A stretch of DNA of 64,000 nt from Brevinematales bacterium (GTDB taxonomy: Bacteria; Spirochaetota; Brevinematia; Brevinematales; Thermospiraceae). Location of the stretch: positions 62,001 through 126,000 of the forward strand of contig JABLXN010000001.1 of NCBI GenBank assembly GCA_013177995.1. Reading direction: 5' to 3'. The notes below the pieces were generated by a model. It saw nothing but the letters and a program-made list of their open reading frames with translations, ran no database searches and was not told the DNA's origin. This document shows positions 43,180-51,639 of the stretch, in pieces. A program made the position numbers and the translations under genes. Within the stretch, counting starts at the first letter, position 1, and each line of letters starts with the position of its first letter.

Positions 43180-45750
43180 CTATCTGTAGAGAACCATTCC
43201 CGTCATCTCATCGAGAACCACGGTACCACTTACCTTTTTGCCCTGAACGGAAGCAGACTGGCCGTCAACCATCACGTTCCATTCCCCTTCAGGCAGGGTA
43301 AAGGAAGCCTTCTTGCCAAAGTTCCCGTTAATCAGCACCACAAAGGTGTATTTGTCCTTGGTAACCTCTGCAGGATAGATATACCCAAGGGCAGAAGAGA
43401 GCGTGGACTTCCCATCTTCACCGAGGGCATCAATAAACTTCACCTGAGAACCAGCCCCAGCGCTGAAGGCAGGATAGGTTTTTCGCATCTTGATAAGTCC
43501 CTGATAGTAGGCATAGAGATCAGCATTCACTTTCTTGAGTTCCCAGACAATCCAGTTGGCTTCATTGTCCTTCTCATAACTATCATGGTCGATCACCCAG
43601 GGACGCGGCTTACTTGACCACTTTTTATTTCCATCTGCAGCATTGACCCACTCACCCTTTTCATTCTTTATCCAGTTCCCTGTATTTTCAGGGAAAACAT
43701 CCTTCACTGTGGGAGGAACAACGACCTTCATACGAGCAAACTCCTGTCCCTCATGCATCATGAGAGCCCCGGGAACCGTAAAGAGGAAAAGCGCCCCAAG
43801 TTTTGCCTGCTTGAGCTGCTTCTCTGTGAGCTTACAGAGGGCAAGATACTTCTGAACATCAAACTTGCCATCGGTATAGACATCAAGAGCGGTATCCTTT
43901 TTCATATCCCTGTTGCCAAGTCTGAGGAAATCGCCAAAGGTGTTGTTATCGTGAGACTCAATATAATTGAAAGAATTGCCAACATATTTGAAGAGGGTTG
44001 GATATCCCTGCACGGCTTTTTTCAGTTCAGCTACAGGAGCATTACCGAACACAAGTCCAGCCGTTGAGCCATAGGAAGCATTAGCTCCACCACGAACAAG
44101 GTTGCGGAACTTGTCATTCCAGGCTCCTACTCCCCTCTTATCAAAGCCGTTGTTATTGTCATTCAGTGCATACCCACCACCATCACGAGGTTCACCACGA
44201 CCACCCATCCAGGGTTCAGCTGTGAAATAGGCATTGGGGTTGATCTTTTTCACCGCAGGTACCAAAGCCTCATAGGTCTTCCAGTCAATGATCGTTCCAA
44301 GGTCAAAACGATAGCCATCAACCCGGTATTCCTGTACCCAGTAGGTTGTGCTATCCACAATCAGCCGACTGGACATGGGCCTATCAGACTTGTAGTCGTT
44401 TCCACATCCAGAACGCGCATCATAGGTGCCAAGTTCATTCATAAAGAAATAATACTTTTTGTCTATATACTTGAGGGCATTCCTATCATACTGGGAAACA
44501 TGGTTATACACCACATCCATCAGAACGGCAATGCCATTCCTGTGGAAAGCATCCACCATGGCCTTGAAGGCATACACCTGACCGCCACTGGTTCCAATCC
44601 ACTTGCCGGGTCGAACCTCTCCCTCAAAATAGAAAGCCTCTGGAGCAAAATAACAGCTTGTCATATATCCCCAGTGGTTGCGTCCGTACACATTCCAGTT
44701 ATTGTACACAATGCCGGGGGATCTCACCATATAGGGGGCTTCAATCTCATTGAATTCCTGTGTGGGGAGAAGTTCCACCGCATTCACCCCAAGTTCCTTG
44801 AGATGAGCCAGTCCACCCTCTTTGCCATCTTCCACAAGCCCCTCATAGGTTCCCTTCTTGGTCACATTCTTGGAGAGCATGGTCATATCCCGAACATGCA
44901 TCTCATAGACGATAAGCTCATGCTGCTTGTAGGGCATATAAGCCTGCTTCGACTGCCAACGATAGGTAGAAGGATCCACAATCACCGTAAGATGATGCTG
45001 CGGAGAAACCTGTTTGGTGGCCAATGCCTTGGAATAAGGATCGGCTACAATCACCTTGGGATTGAAATCCTCTGTATCTCCAGCTGGCCCCCATACTCGA
45101 TAGCCATAGAATTTGCCAAGATAATTTCCCTGGAGGGTAACCTCCCATACACCATTGGCATCACGCTTCATCTCTACCTGCTTCTCACCTGGTTGCTTCT
45201 CAGCCTCTGCTGGTCCTTCATAAGGCTGATCAAAGAGCGCAAGCACCACTCGTGTCGCCCGAGGAGCAAAGACACGGAAGGTGGCTGAATTGCCAGACAA
45301 AATACAACCAAGTGGCTTGTCTGAGTAGTACCGATTGAGCCATTCGTCGCCGGGCTGAATCTCAAAGGTATTGGTGGCTTTGCCCTCTTTGGTATCAGAG
45401 ATCACCGCCACCACATAGTTCTTGTCAGAAGCAAGGGGATCTGTGGTGAGCACATATTCACCCTTCTTCTTTCCTGGTTGTTTTTCTACCACCTTGACAG
45501 GGGTCTTGGTTTCATAATCCCACACCTCAAGGGTATAGGCATAACTCTTGGCATCGTCATACTTCATCTTGATGTCAATACGACTATCCGTTTGACGATA
45601 CGCCGCAGCCACCTTCTGCGTAAAGGTGTACTCGCTCTCTGCTTGGGTGGACGAAGCCTTGGTTGAGGATGTGGTTTTCGCTCCACCCCCACATCCAAGG
45701 ACAAGCCCAACAAGAAGAATACTCACTATCCACAACACACTTCTTTTCAT
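43180..45750 (-). CDS. Pullulanase-type alpha-1,6-glucosidase lipoprotein (GH13)
   Basis: 856 aa. Lipobox VLGC (Cys about residue 20) after a standard signal; Gly/Ser/Thr-rich linker. Early-set beta domains at about 130-260 (CBM48-like, SATFRVFAPRATRVVLALFD). GH13 barrel: YNNWNVYGRNHWGYMTSCYF (the YNWGY-type pullulanase motif), region I LMDVVYNHV, region II YRVDGYRFDLGTI (nucleophile Asp), region III AYFTAEPWMG (acid Glu), region IV YIESHDNNTF. C-terminal beta domain ends at VLYR. It cleaves alpha-1,6 links of pullulan, starch or glycogen outside the cytoplasm. Monocistronic with own promoter and terminator. Confidence 0.93.
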   Translation of the reverse strand: MKRSVLWIVSILLVGLVLGCGGGAKTTSSTKASSTQAESEYTFTQKVAAAYRQTDSRIDIKMKYDDAKSYAYTLEVWDYETKTPVKVVEKQPGKKKGEYVLTTDPLASDKNYVVAVISDTKEGKATNTFEIQPGDEWLNRYYSDKPLGCILSGNSATFRVFAPRATRVVLALFDQPYEGPAEAEKQPGEKQVEMKRDANGVWEVTLQGNYLGKFYGYRVWGPAGDTEDFNPKVIVADPYSKALATKQVSPQHHLTVIVDPSTYRWQSKQAYMPYKQHELIVYEMHVRDMTMLSKNVTKKGTYEGLVEDGKEGGLAHLKELGVNAVELLPTQEFNEIEAPYMVRSPGIVYNNWNVYGRNHWGYMTSCYFAPEAFYFEGEVRPGKWIGTSGGQVYAFKAMVDAFHRNGIAVLMDVVYNHVSQYDRNALKYIDKKYYFFMNELGTYDARSGCGNDYKSDRPMSSRLIVDSTTYWVQEYRVDGYRFDLGTIIDWKTYEALVPAVKKINPNAYFTAEPWMGGRGEPRDGGGYALNDNNNGFDKRGVGAWNDKFRNLVRGGANASYGSTAGLVFGNAPVAELKKAVQGYPTLFKYVGNSFNYIESHDNNTFGDFLRLGNRDMKKDTALDVYTDGKFDVQKYLALCKLTEKQLKQAKLGALFLFTVPGALMMHEGQEFARMKVVVPPTVKDVFPENTGNWIKNEKGEWVNAADGNKKWSSKPRPWVIDHDSYEKDNEANWIVWELKKVNADLYAYYQGLIKMRKTYPAFSAGAGSQVKFIDALGEDGKSTLSSALGYIYPAEVTKDKYTFVVLINGNFGKKASFTLPEGEWNVMVDGQSASVQGKKVSGTVVLDEMTGMVLYR

Positions 45751-45782
45751 GACCTTCCTCCTACCAAAAATACTTCGGGTAT

Positions 45783-45810
45783 ATTATACCACGGAAAAAA
45801 AAATAGTCAA
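45783..45810 (-). promoter_or_regulatory. Promoter of the pullulanase gene, flanked by 9-bp direct repeats
   Basis: Minus strand: TTGACT (45810-45805), 16-bp spacer, TATAAT (45788-45783). The 9-mer AATACTTCG (plus strand) occurs at 45769-45777 and 45809-45817, bracketing the promoter at a 40-bp interval, a possible operator pair. Confidence 0.65.
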
Positions 45811-45924
45811 TACTTCGCGTTCTTTATATTTTGTATCATACCTCATACTCAATAAGGCTCTATCTCGCTTATTTTTCCCATGCCTCACTTAAGAACTTTG
45901 CTCCTAACCCAGACAGGGGAAAAA

Positions 45925-46113
45925 CACCCGTGCAAAGGTCTCAAAAAAGTAATAAAAAAATAAAAATAGTATAAAAATATTCCTTATCATAATAAATAAT
46001 TCTACTTTTTTGAATAAAAAAAGACAAATAGGCCCTTGTAAACAGAAAAAGCGGGGAAGAGGGGCGTAGCCCCTGACCCAGAAAGGGTAAGAAAGCACCC
46101 GTGCAGGGATCTC
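45925..46113 (+). repeat. Dispersed 200-bp element, copy D, joined to a fragment of another copy
   Basis: Near identical to copy C from AAGGTCTC (45934) through the AT-rich body, then GGGGC-GTA-GCCCC and end CACCCGTGCAGGGATCTC. The bases just before it (45904-45942) match the right end of the element (CTAACCCAGACAGGG...CACCCGTGCAAAGGTCTC), so a truncated copy and a full copy are fused head to tail at their shared 13-mer. Confidence 0.88.
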
Positions 46114-46787
46114 TATTTATGATACAGAGAAACAAAAGAAAAAACAAACAAGAGCCCTTTTATGATGGTTTGGCTCTTACCATATTTCAGCTAAACGAAG
46201 GGACTTTGCTGAAACAGGGTAATAGCCATCGCCTTTGCCGTGGTGCAATAGGCAAAAGCCCCTGCTGGAAAAGAAGCCCCGCAGGCTGGTGAGAGAAAGC
46301 TTTGTTCTTTTACCCCTTTTTTTCTGTACCCCACCGGGCCGCTTTTGCGGTCGTGTGCTCTTTCGTAAGGGGGAAGTCCTTCCGGAGTGAGGGTGCGTAT
46401 CAGTTGAAAGTTGAAAGTTTGTAAAGTTTATAAAGTTGGGGGCAAGGTTCAGTAGGATGAGTTGTGGTTGCCGAAGTCTCAAGGACGAGGCAATGTCGCC
46501 CACGGAGGAAGGACTTTCCCTGAAAAAGGAAGAAGTTTTTCTTTACCCGCAAAAGCGGCCCACCATCCGTCCGAGGCGCATTCGTAGCATGCGACGAGGA
46601 CAACGCGCTTTTGTCCCGCGCGGGAGTGCTTCCTGGAAAAAGGAAGAGGGGCAGCAAAAAGAGCCCAAAACTGAAAGAGAAAAGATGGTTGAAGGAGTAT
46701 TGAGTTTTTGGGTAAAGATAACCGTTCTGTCTGGATGTGGAACGACACTGCAAGCATAAGAAAAATTGCATTTTTTCAAAAAAATAC
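46114..46787. other. GC-rich, stem-loop-rich intergenic block without a convincing gene
   Basis: Base composition differs from neighbours. Four successive hairpins lie at 46151-46177 (AGAGCC/GGCTCT), 46185-46214 (TTTCAGC/GCTGAAA), 46234-46256 (TTTGCC/GGCAAA) and about 46260-46285 (CCTGC/GCAGG). Then nested inverted repeats: GGGCCGCTTTTGCGG (46336-46350) with its exact complement at 46547-46561, enclosing AAGTCCTTCC (46374-46383) with its complement at 46507-46516. Short tandem-like GTTGAAA/GTTTATAAA units lie at about 46403-46436, and the palindrome TCCCGCGCGGGA near 46615. Frames on both strands lack ribosome sites and protein-like composition. Could be a structured RNA or the remnant of a mobile element. 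Confidence 0.5.
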
Positions 46788-46816
46788 TTGTAAAAAAGAA
46801 CGAAAGGCTTTATAAT
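46788..46816 (+). promoter_or_regulatory. Promoter of fliA-hpf-hprK
   Basis: TTGTAA (46788-46793), 17-bp spacer, TATAAT (46811-46816), about 50 bases before the fliA start. Confidence 0.7.
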
Positions 46817-46867
46817 TAAATCGAAAAAAGCCGGGCAAAAATTTGAAGAAAGAGGATCGTTTCATCA

Positions 46868-47668
46868 ATGAAGGGATACGAGAAGTTCGAAAGCCTCTCA
46901 GAAGAAGAACTCTGGGAGCAATACCTTCAGACCCGCGATGAACAGATACGCAACTATTTTATCGAGAAGTATGCCCCACTGGTGAAATATGTTGCCGGTC
47001 GTGTTGCCATGAATGTTCCAAGTTCAGTGGAATACAATGATTTAGTGAGTTATGGAATCTTAGGACTCATTGACGCCATTGACAAGTTTGATCCTCATCG
47101 AGAGATCAAATTCAAAACCTATGCGGTCACCCGTATTCGAGGGGCCATCTTTGATCAACTTCGGGCTATTGACTGGCTTCCTCGTTCTGTTCGTCAAAAA
47201 TCCAAAGAGATCGAACGAACCATCGCTGAGCTCGAAGGGAAATTAGGCCGTCCCCCCACAGATGAAGAGATTGCCAAAGCCATGGATATGAGTCTTGAAG
47301 ATTTTCATAATCTTTTACTGCGGGTGAGTGGCAATAACCTTGTTTCTATGGACGAAAGCTGGTATATTAACGACGGTTCCGACAATGCCCCCACCTCTAT
47401 CGAAGAAACACTCGAAAGTTCGGACGCTTATAACCCTGATGTGGTAGCCGAAAAACAGGAAATCAAAAAGATGATTGCCAAGGCACTCATGGAACTCCCC
47501 GAAAGAGAACAACAGGTCCTTATTCTTTACTATTATGAAAGTCTGACTCTCAAAGAGATTGGAACCATTCTCAATGTGACTGAATCTCGTGTTTCCCAGC
47601 TTCATACCAAGGCCATCCACATTCTGCGAAGTAAACTTGCCCAGATCAAAGAAGGTTTCTCAAAATAA
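46868..47668 (+). CDS. fliA: RNA polymerase sigma factor FliA/WhiG (sigma28)
   Basis: 266 aa. Region 2 YAPLVKYVAGRVAMNVPSSVEYNDLVSYGILGLIDAIDKFDPHREIKFKTYAVTRIRGAIFDQLRAIDWLPRSVR is the FliA/WhiG signature; region 3 GRPPTDEEIAKAMDMS; region 4 LKEIGTILNVTESRVSQLHTKAIHILR is the -35 recognition helix. It directs late flagellar genes, and a matching promoter precedes flgN in this window. First gene of a cluster with hpf and hprK. Confidence 0.95.
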   Translation: MKGYEKFESLSEEELWEQYLQTRDEQIRNYFIEKYAPLVKYVAGRVAMNVPSSVEYNDLVSYGILGLIDAIDKFDPHREIKFKTYAVTRIRGAIFDQLRAIDWLPRSVRQKSKEIERTIAELEGKLGRPPTDEEIAKAMDMSLEDFHNLLLRVSGNNLVSMDESWYINDGSDNAPTSIEETLESSDAYNPDVVAEKQEIKKMIAKALMELPEREQQVLILYYYESLTLKEIGTILNVTESRVSQLHTKAIHILRSKLAQIKEGFSK

Positions 47669-47698
47669 ACCTCACAATACATCATAAGGAGGACGATT

Positions 47699-48022
47699 AT
47701 GGTTGTTGCGTATACCCTCAAAGGGCTTGAACTTACCGATGAGCAAAAACAATACTTAGAAAAAAGGATGCAAAAATTCAAATTTTTCTATGACCATATC
47801 CTCAATATCAAGGTTATTGCGGAAGAATCGCGGGGGCGAATTTCCTTGGAAATCAAGGTGATGGCAAATCACGATAGTTTCTTTGCCTCCGATACTCAAC
47901 CCACCTGGGAAGCCGCCTGTGATAGTGTGACGGACAAGATTGAGAAAGAAATCAAGCGCTACAAAGAAAAAAAAGTCAAAGAACACCACAAGTCCAACCA
48001 CAAAGAACTCCCTGAGGAATAA
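47699..48022 (+). CDS. hpf: Ribosome hibernation promoting factor (short HPF/RaiA family)
   Basis: 107 aa. TLKGLELTDEQKQYLEKRMQKFKFFYDHILNIKVIAEESRGRISLEIKVMANHDSFFASDTQPTWEAACDSVTDKIEKEIKRYKEK shows the beta-alpha-beta-beta-beta-alpha fold and the basic C-terminal helix. It binds the 30S decoding region in stationary phase. No long-form dimerisation domain. AAGGAGG before the ATG; 30 bases after fliA. Confidence 0.92.
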   Translation: MVVAYTLKGLELTDEQKQYLEKRMQKFKFFYDHILNIKVIAEESRGRISLEIKVMANHDSFFASDTQPTWEAACDSVTDKIEKEIKRYKEKKVKEHHKSNHKELPEE

Positions 48023-48028
48023 CCTTCT

Positions 48029-48994
48029 ATGGATACTCACCACGTCTCTCGTGTCCTCACGGTAGAAGAACTTCTTCGTCTGAACGAAGAACAGAATCTT
48101 GCTCTGAAACTGGAACTTCTTTCTGCACCAGAAACCCTTCAACAGGCTATTACCAGCGAAGAAATCGATCGGCCAGGGCTTCCCCTGGCCGGCTTTTTTG
48201 AGTGTTTTGAAGGGGGACGTATCCTCATCATGGGCAAGGGAGAAATGGCCTATATCAAAAAAATGGAAGCCCAGAATGACACGAAAAATTTAGAGAAACT
48301 CTTTCATTACAAGATCCCTGCGGTGGTGATCACCCATGGACAAACACCACCCGATTCATTAAAAAATGTTTGTCATCATTATCAGGTTCCTCTGCTCCGC
48401 ACCAAACTCCCAACCAAGCAATTCATCCCCATGATTACCAGCTTTCTCACGGATTATTTTGCCCCGTCCATCAACATCCATGGCAATCTCGTCTCTGTCT
48501 ATGGGATAGGCGTTCTCATCGTGGGCAAAAGCGGAATTGGGAAAAGTGAGGTATCCTTAGGGCTTGTGGATAGAGGTCACAAGTTCATTGCCGATGACTT
48601 AGTCCGCATCAGGCGTCTCAGCAAGGCTGAGGGTTATGAACTCATCGGTGAACCATCTCTTCACTTAGGGGCTTTTCTTGAGATCCGTGGAGTAGGCATC
48701 ATCAATCTTTCCCAGTACTATGGAGAAGGCCGCATTCAAAAAAGTGAACATGTGGGATTGATCGTAGAACTTCATGAGTGGGATAGCCGCTATCAATATG
48801 ATAGGCTTGGGCTTGACGATCGTTTTGAAAAAATACTGGACGTGGACGTTCCAAAACGCACCATCCCCGTTTCCAGTGGGAGAAATATCCCCCTCCTCAT
48901 AGAGATTGCTGCCTACCGGGAGATCATGCGTCGTCTTGGGAGGAACTCTGCCGAAGAGTTGGATCAAAAGCTGTTAGGACTATTGAAGAAGTAA
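48029..48994 (+). CDS. hprK: HPr kinase/phosphorylase
   Basis: 321 aa. N-terminal DRTGG-like domain, Walker A GKSGIGKS about residues 166-173, capping region FIADDLVRI, and the family signature LEIRGVGIINLSQYYGEG. It phosphorylates or dephosphorylates the regulatory Ser of HPr and so links carbon status to regulation. Directly after hpf (six bases). HPr and EI genes are not in the window. Converges with mltG, four bases apart. Confidence 0.95.
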   Translation: MDTHHVSRVLTVEELLRLNEEQNLALKLELLSAPETLQQAITSEEIDRPGLPLAGFFECFEGGRILIMGKGEMAYIKKMEAQNDTKNLEKLFHYKIPAVVITHGQTPPDSLKNVCHHYQVPLLRTKLPTKQFIPMITSFLTDYFAPSINIHGNLVSVYGIGVLIVGKSGIGKSEVSLGLVDRGHKFIADDLVRIRRLSKAEGYELIGEPSLHLGAFLEIRGVGIINLSQYYGEGRIQKSEHVGLIVELHEWDSRYQYDRLGLDDRFEKILDVDVPKRTIPVSSGRNIPLLIEIAAYREIMRRLGRNSAEELDQKLLGLLKK

Positions 48995-48998
48995 CTCT

Positions 48999-49988
48999 CT
49001 ACCTCCTCATCTGATACCGCTGGACTGCCTGATTGTGTTCCTGAAGCGTCGAAGAGAAATAATGCGTCCCATCATTTTTGGAGACAAAATAGAGGTACTC
49101 CGTCTGAGCAGGATAAGCCACAGCAAGGAGGGCTGTTTTTCCCGGGTTGGCAATCGGTCCAGGGGGAAGCCCATAGTATATATAGGTATTATACGGCGAG
49201 GTATTGGTAAAATCCCGCTTGCGAATATTGCCATCCCAGGTACCTTCCATCTGGCGGATATAGATCAAGGTAGGATCTGTCTGGAGTTTCATCCGTATCC
49301 GAAGACGATTATAAAACACCCCTGCCACAATGGGTTTCTCGTATTCGACACTCGTCTCCTTCTCCACAATACTGGCCAACGTCACTGCCTGAAGAAAAGA
49401 AAGCCCATGAGAGGTCAAAGCCTCTCTCATCTCAGGGGTCACCACCCGTTTGAACTGATTTACCATCATTTTGACAATATCATGTGCCGTCATATCAAGC
49501 GAGACGCTATAGGTCTCTGGAAACAAAAACCCCTCAAGGTTTTTCACTCCCTTCACCCCTAAATCAGCCACAAGATCCACCCTCTTGCATGCCTCAAGGA
49601 AATCTGTCTCGCTCGTGATAAACTTCTCCCTCACTAAATAAGCCGCAATATCATAGATATTCCATCCCTCGAGAATGGTCATCTTTCTCGCATAAACCTG
49701 ACCTGTTCCCATTTTTTTGATGAGATCATCGATTGATTCTCCAGGCAAAATCTGATACGTACCTGCCTGAAGTTTTTTGTCGTATCCCTGAATTTTTGCT
49801 CTCACCTTGAAACGAACAGGATCCCGGATAATCCGATGTTGAGAAAGACGATTGGCTATTCGGTTGAGACTTTCCCCCTTCTGAACCTCAAACAAAAGCG
49901 GCTCTGTATTGAGTGTCACATCCCGAGCGCACCCCAGGACAAAAAATACAAGCCCAACCAAAAGAAAACTTGCATACACTCTCTTCAT
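48999..49988 (-). CDS. mltG: Endolytic murein transglycosylase MltG
   Basis: 329 aa. YceG-like fold: LFEVQKGESLNRIANRL (LysM-like), AGTYQILPGESIDDLI, LEGFLFPETYSV, catalytic Glu in TLASIVEKETSV, and VFYNRLRIRMKLQTDPTLIY, GLPPGPIANPG. It cuts nascent glycan strands and sets their length. The N-terminus ends in VFFVLGC, which looks like a lipobox, so it may be lipid-anchored instead of having the usual single membrane helix. ATGA overlap with rlmB. Confidence 0.95.
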   Translation of the reverse strand: MKRVYASFLLVGLVFFVLGCARDVTLNTEPLLFEVQKGESLNRIANRLSQHRIIRDPVRFKVRAKIQGYDKKLQAGTYQILPGESIDDLIKKMGTGQVYARKMTILEGWNIYDIAAYLVREKFITSETDFLEACKRVDLVADLGVKGVKNLEGFLFPETYSVSLDMTAHDIVKMMVNQFKRVVTPEMREALTSHGLSFLQAVTLASIVEKETSVEYEKPIVAGVFYNRLRIRMKLQTDPTLIYIRQMEGTWDGNIRKRDFTNTSPYNTYIYYGLPPGPIANPGKTALLAVAYPAQTEYLYFVSKNDGTHYFSSTLQEHNQAVQRYQMRR

Positions 49989-50713
49989 ACCTGCCCTCCA
50001 TAGCGATGTTTATACACTTCCCACAAACACACCGCTGTCGCTACCGAAGCATTGAGACTGTCCAGTTTGCCGGTTGTGGGAATACGCACCATATCATCAC
50101 AGGCCCGTCGCATCATTCGACGCATACCCTTGTCCTCTGAGCCTACCACAAGACACACAGGAAAGACGAAATCCACCCCCCCGAGAATACGTTCTCCATG
50201 CATATCCAGCCCATAGACACGAAACCCCATCTCCTTCAGCCTCTCGGTCGTGCGGACAATATTTCGGACATACACCACAGGGAGACGATATAACGCCCCC
50301 GCTGAAGCCCGAATCACCTGAGGGGTTATGCGGGCACTATGATCCTCTGGCAAAACCACCACATCCACACCAAAAAGAAGAGCAGAACGCAGAATTGCCC
50401 CCACATTTCCCGTGTCGGTAAGACCATCAAGCATGAGAATCACCCTTGCTTTCTCCCAGTCAGAAAATCTCTCTTCTTCTTCATAGACGGTAGGGGGAAG
50501 CGCTATCTCTGCCGCTATACCCTGATGCTTTTGTGTGCCGGCAAGCCGGCTGATTTCCCTCTCTGAAAGAAACTCGACAACTATCCCTTTCTGCCGTGCC
50601 TGAGCCACAAGCGTGGCATACTTCCCCTTCTTCGAAGCTTCTACCACAAGACGCTGGATAGAAAGACGTTCAGAGAGCGCCTCTTCCACAGAGTTTCTTC
50701 CATAGACAAACAC
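49985..50713 (-). CDS. rlmB: TrmH/SpoU-family 23S rRNA ribose methyltransferase (RlmB-like)
   Basis: 243 aa from the GTG at 50713 (AAGGGG five bases upstream; a GTG six bases earlier is possible). Substrate domain VYGRNSVEEALSE, then knotted SpoU domain with motif 1 LDGLTDTGNVGAILRSALLFGVD, motif 2 VVGSEDKGMRR and motif 3 IPTTGKLDSLNASVATAVCLWE. It 2'-O-methylates a ribosomal or transfer RNA nucleotide; RlmB (G2251) is the closest match by pattern. 14 bases after the flhG stop. Confidence 0.88.
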   Translation of the reverse strand: MFVYGRNSVEEALSERLSIQRLVVEASKKGKYATLVAQARQKGIVVEFLSEREISRLAGTQKHQGIAAEIALPPTVYEEEERFSDWEKARVILMLDGLTDTGNVGAILRSALLFGVDVVVLPEDHSARITPQVIRASAGALYRLPVVYVRNIVRTTERLKEMGFRVYGLDMHGERILGGVDFVFPVCLVVGSEDKGMRRMMRRACDDMVRIPTTGKLDSLNASVATAVCLWEVYKHRYGGQV

Positions 50714-50727
50714 ACACACCCCTTCGT

Positions 50728-51621
50728 TCAGGCGGGCATTCGCTTGAAGAAAGCATTGAGAAACTTGAACCACCCCTTGTCCTCATCAGAAACCTGAAGG
50801 TTCAAGAGTCGCTTCGCGATATGATTGAGACAGAGATTCACCGGGGCATTTGGAGCAAGAAAGGCAAAAGGAATCTGTTTTTTCACCGCCACCGGTACCA
50901 CAGGATCCTCAAAAACAAACCCCAAACTCTCCACCTTGACATTCAAGAACTGTCCACATATCTGAATAATTCTCTGAGAAACCTTGTTGGCCTCAGCCGG
51001 AGAAGACACCCGGTTCATGAGAAGTTTGATATTGGCATTGTCCGTTTCGGAAACGATGGCCTTGATCACCCCATATGCATCGGTAATCGATGTCGGTTCC
51101 GGGGTAGCCACCACAATAATCTCATGCGCCGCCAAAAGAAAACTGATCACATTACTCGAGATACCAGCCGAAGTATCAATGATAATATAATCCGCATAGC
51201 TTATCTCTCGAATAGCCTGAATCAGGTTCTGCTTCTCCTCATCCTTGAGATTGGCAAGCTGCGAAAACCCATTGGCCCCAGCAATGATATCAAGCCCATA
51301 TTCGGTCTTGTAGATAATCTCAGAGATCTTCTTTTGACCTTTGATCACATGCATGAGATTATACTTGGGGATAATTCCCATCAGCACATTGATGTTCGCC
51401 AGACCAAGATCAGCGTCCATCACAATCACCTTTTTGGGCGACTCTTTCATCTTGGCCAAATGAATACCCAAGTTGAGAGAAATACTACTTTTGCCTACTC
51501 CACCCTTACCAGAAGTAATAGCAATAATCTTTGTATCATGATTGGCAAAGGTGCCCATCATCCGGCGGAGACCTTCAGCCTGATCTGGACCTAAAATTCC
51601 CTTTTCCATTGTCGTTGACAT
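50728..51621 (-). CDS. flhG: MinD-family ATPase FlhG (YlxH/FleN)
   Basis: 297 aa. Deviant Walker A ITSGKGGVGKSSISLNLG about residues 35-52, VIVMDADLGLANINVLMG, and IIIDTSAGISSNVISFL. N-terminal DQAEGLRRMMG is the FlhF-activating (DQAxxLR) motif of FlhG proteins. It controls flagellar number and placement together with FlhF. 18 bases after flhF; first residues follow a standard ribosome site. Confidence 0.95.
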   Translation of the reverse strand: MSTTMEKGILGPDQAEGLRRMMGTFANHDTKIIAITSGKGGVGKSSISLNLGIHLAKMKESPKKVIVMDADLGLANINVLMGIIPKYNLMHVIKGQKKISEIIYKTEYGLDIIAGANGFSQLANLKDEEKQNLIQAIREISYADYIIIDTSAGISSNVISFLLAAHEIIVVATPEPTSITDAYGVIKAIVSETDNANIKLLMNRVSSPAEANKVSQRIIQICGQFLNVKVESLGFVFEDPVVPVAVKKQIPFAFLAPNAPVNLCLNHIAKRLLNLQVSDEDKGWFKFLNAFFKRMPA

Positions 51622-51639
51622 ACTCTTCCCTCTCTTCGC

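Noticed and set aside
44500-45288. 262-codon plus-strand frame
   Set aside because: Antisense to the pullulanase gene.
46400-46771. Overlapping frames on both strands of the GC-rich block upstream of fliA
   Set aside because: No ribosome sites, unusual composition, and coincidence with inverted repeats; treated as non-coding.
46114-46787. Possible tmRNA, SRP RNA, 6S RNA or cobalamin riboswitch
   Set aside because: None of the conserved sequence blocks of these RNAs could be found by eye.
50821-51594. 257-codon plus-strand frame
   Set aside because: Antisense to flhG, which has full Walker motifs.
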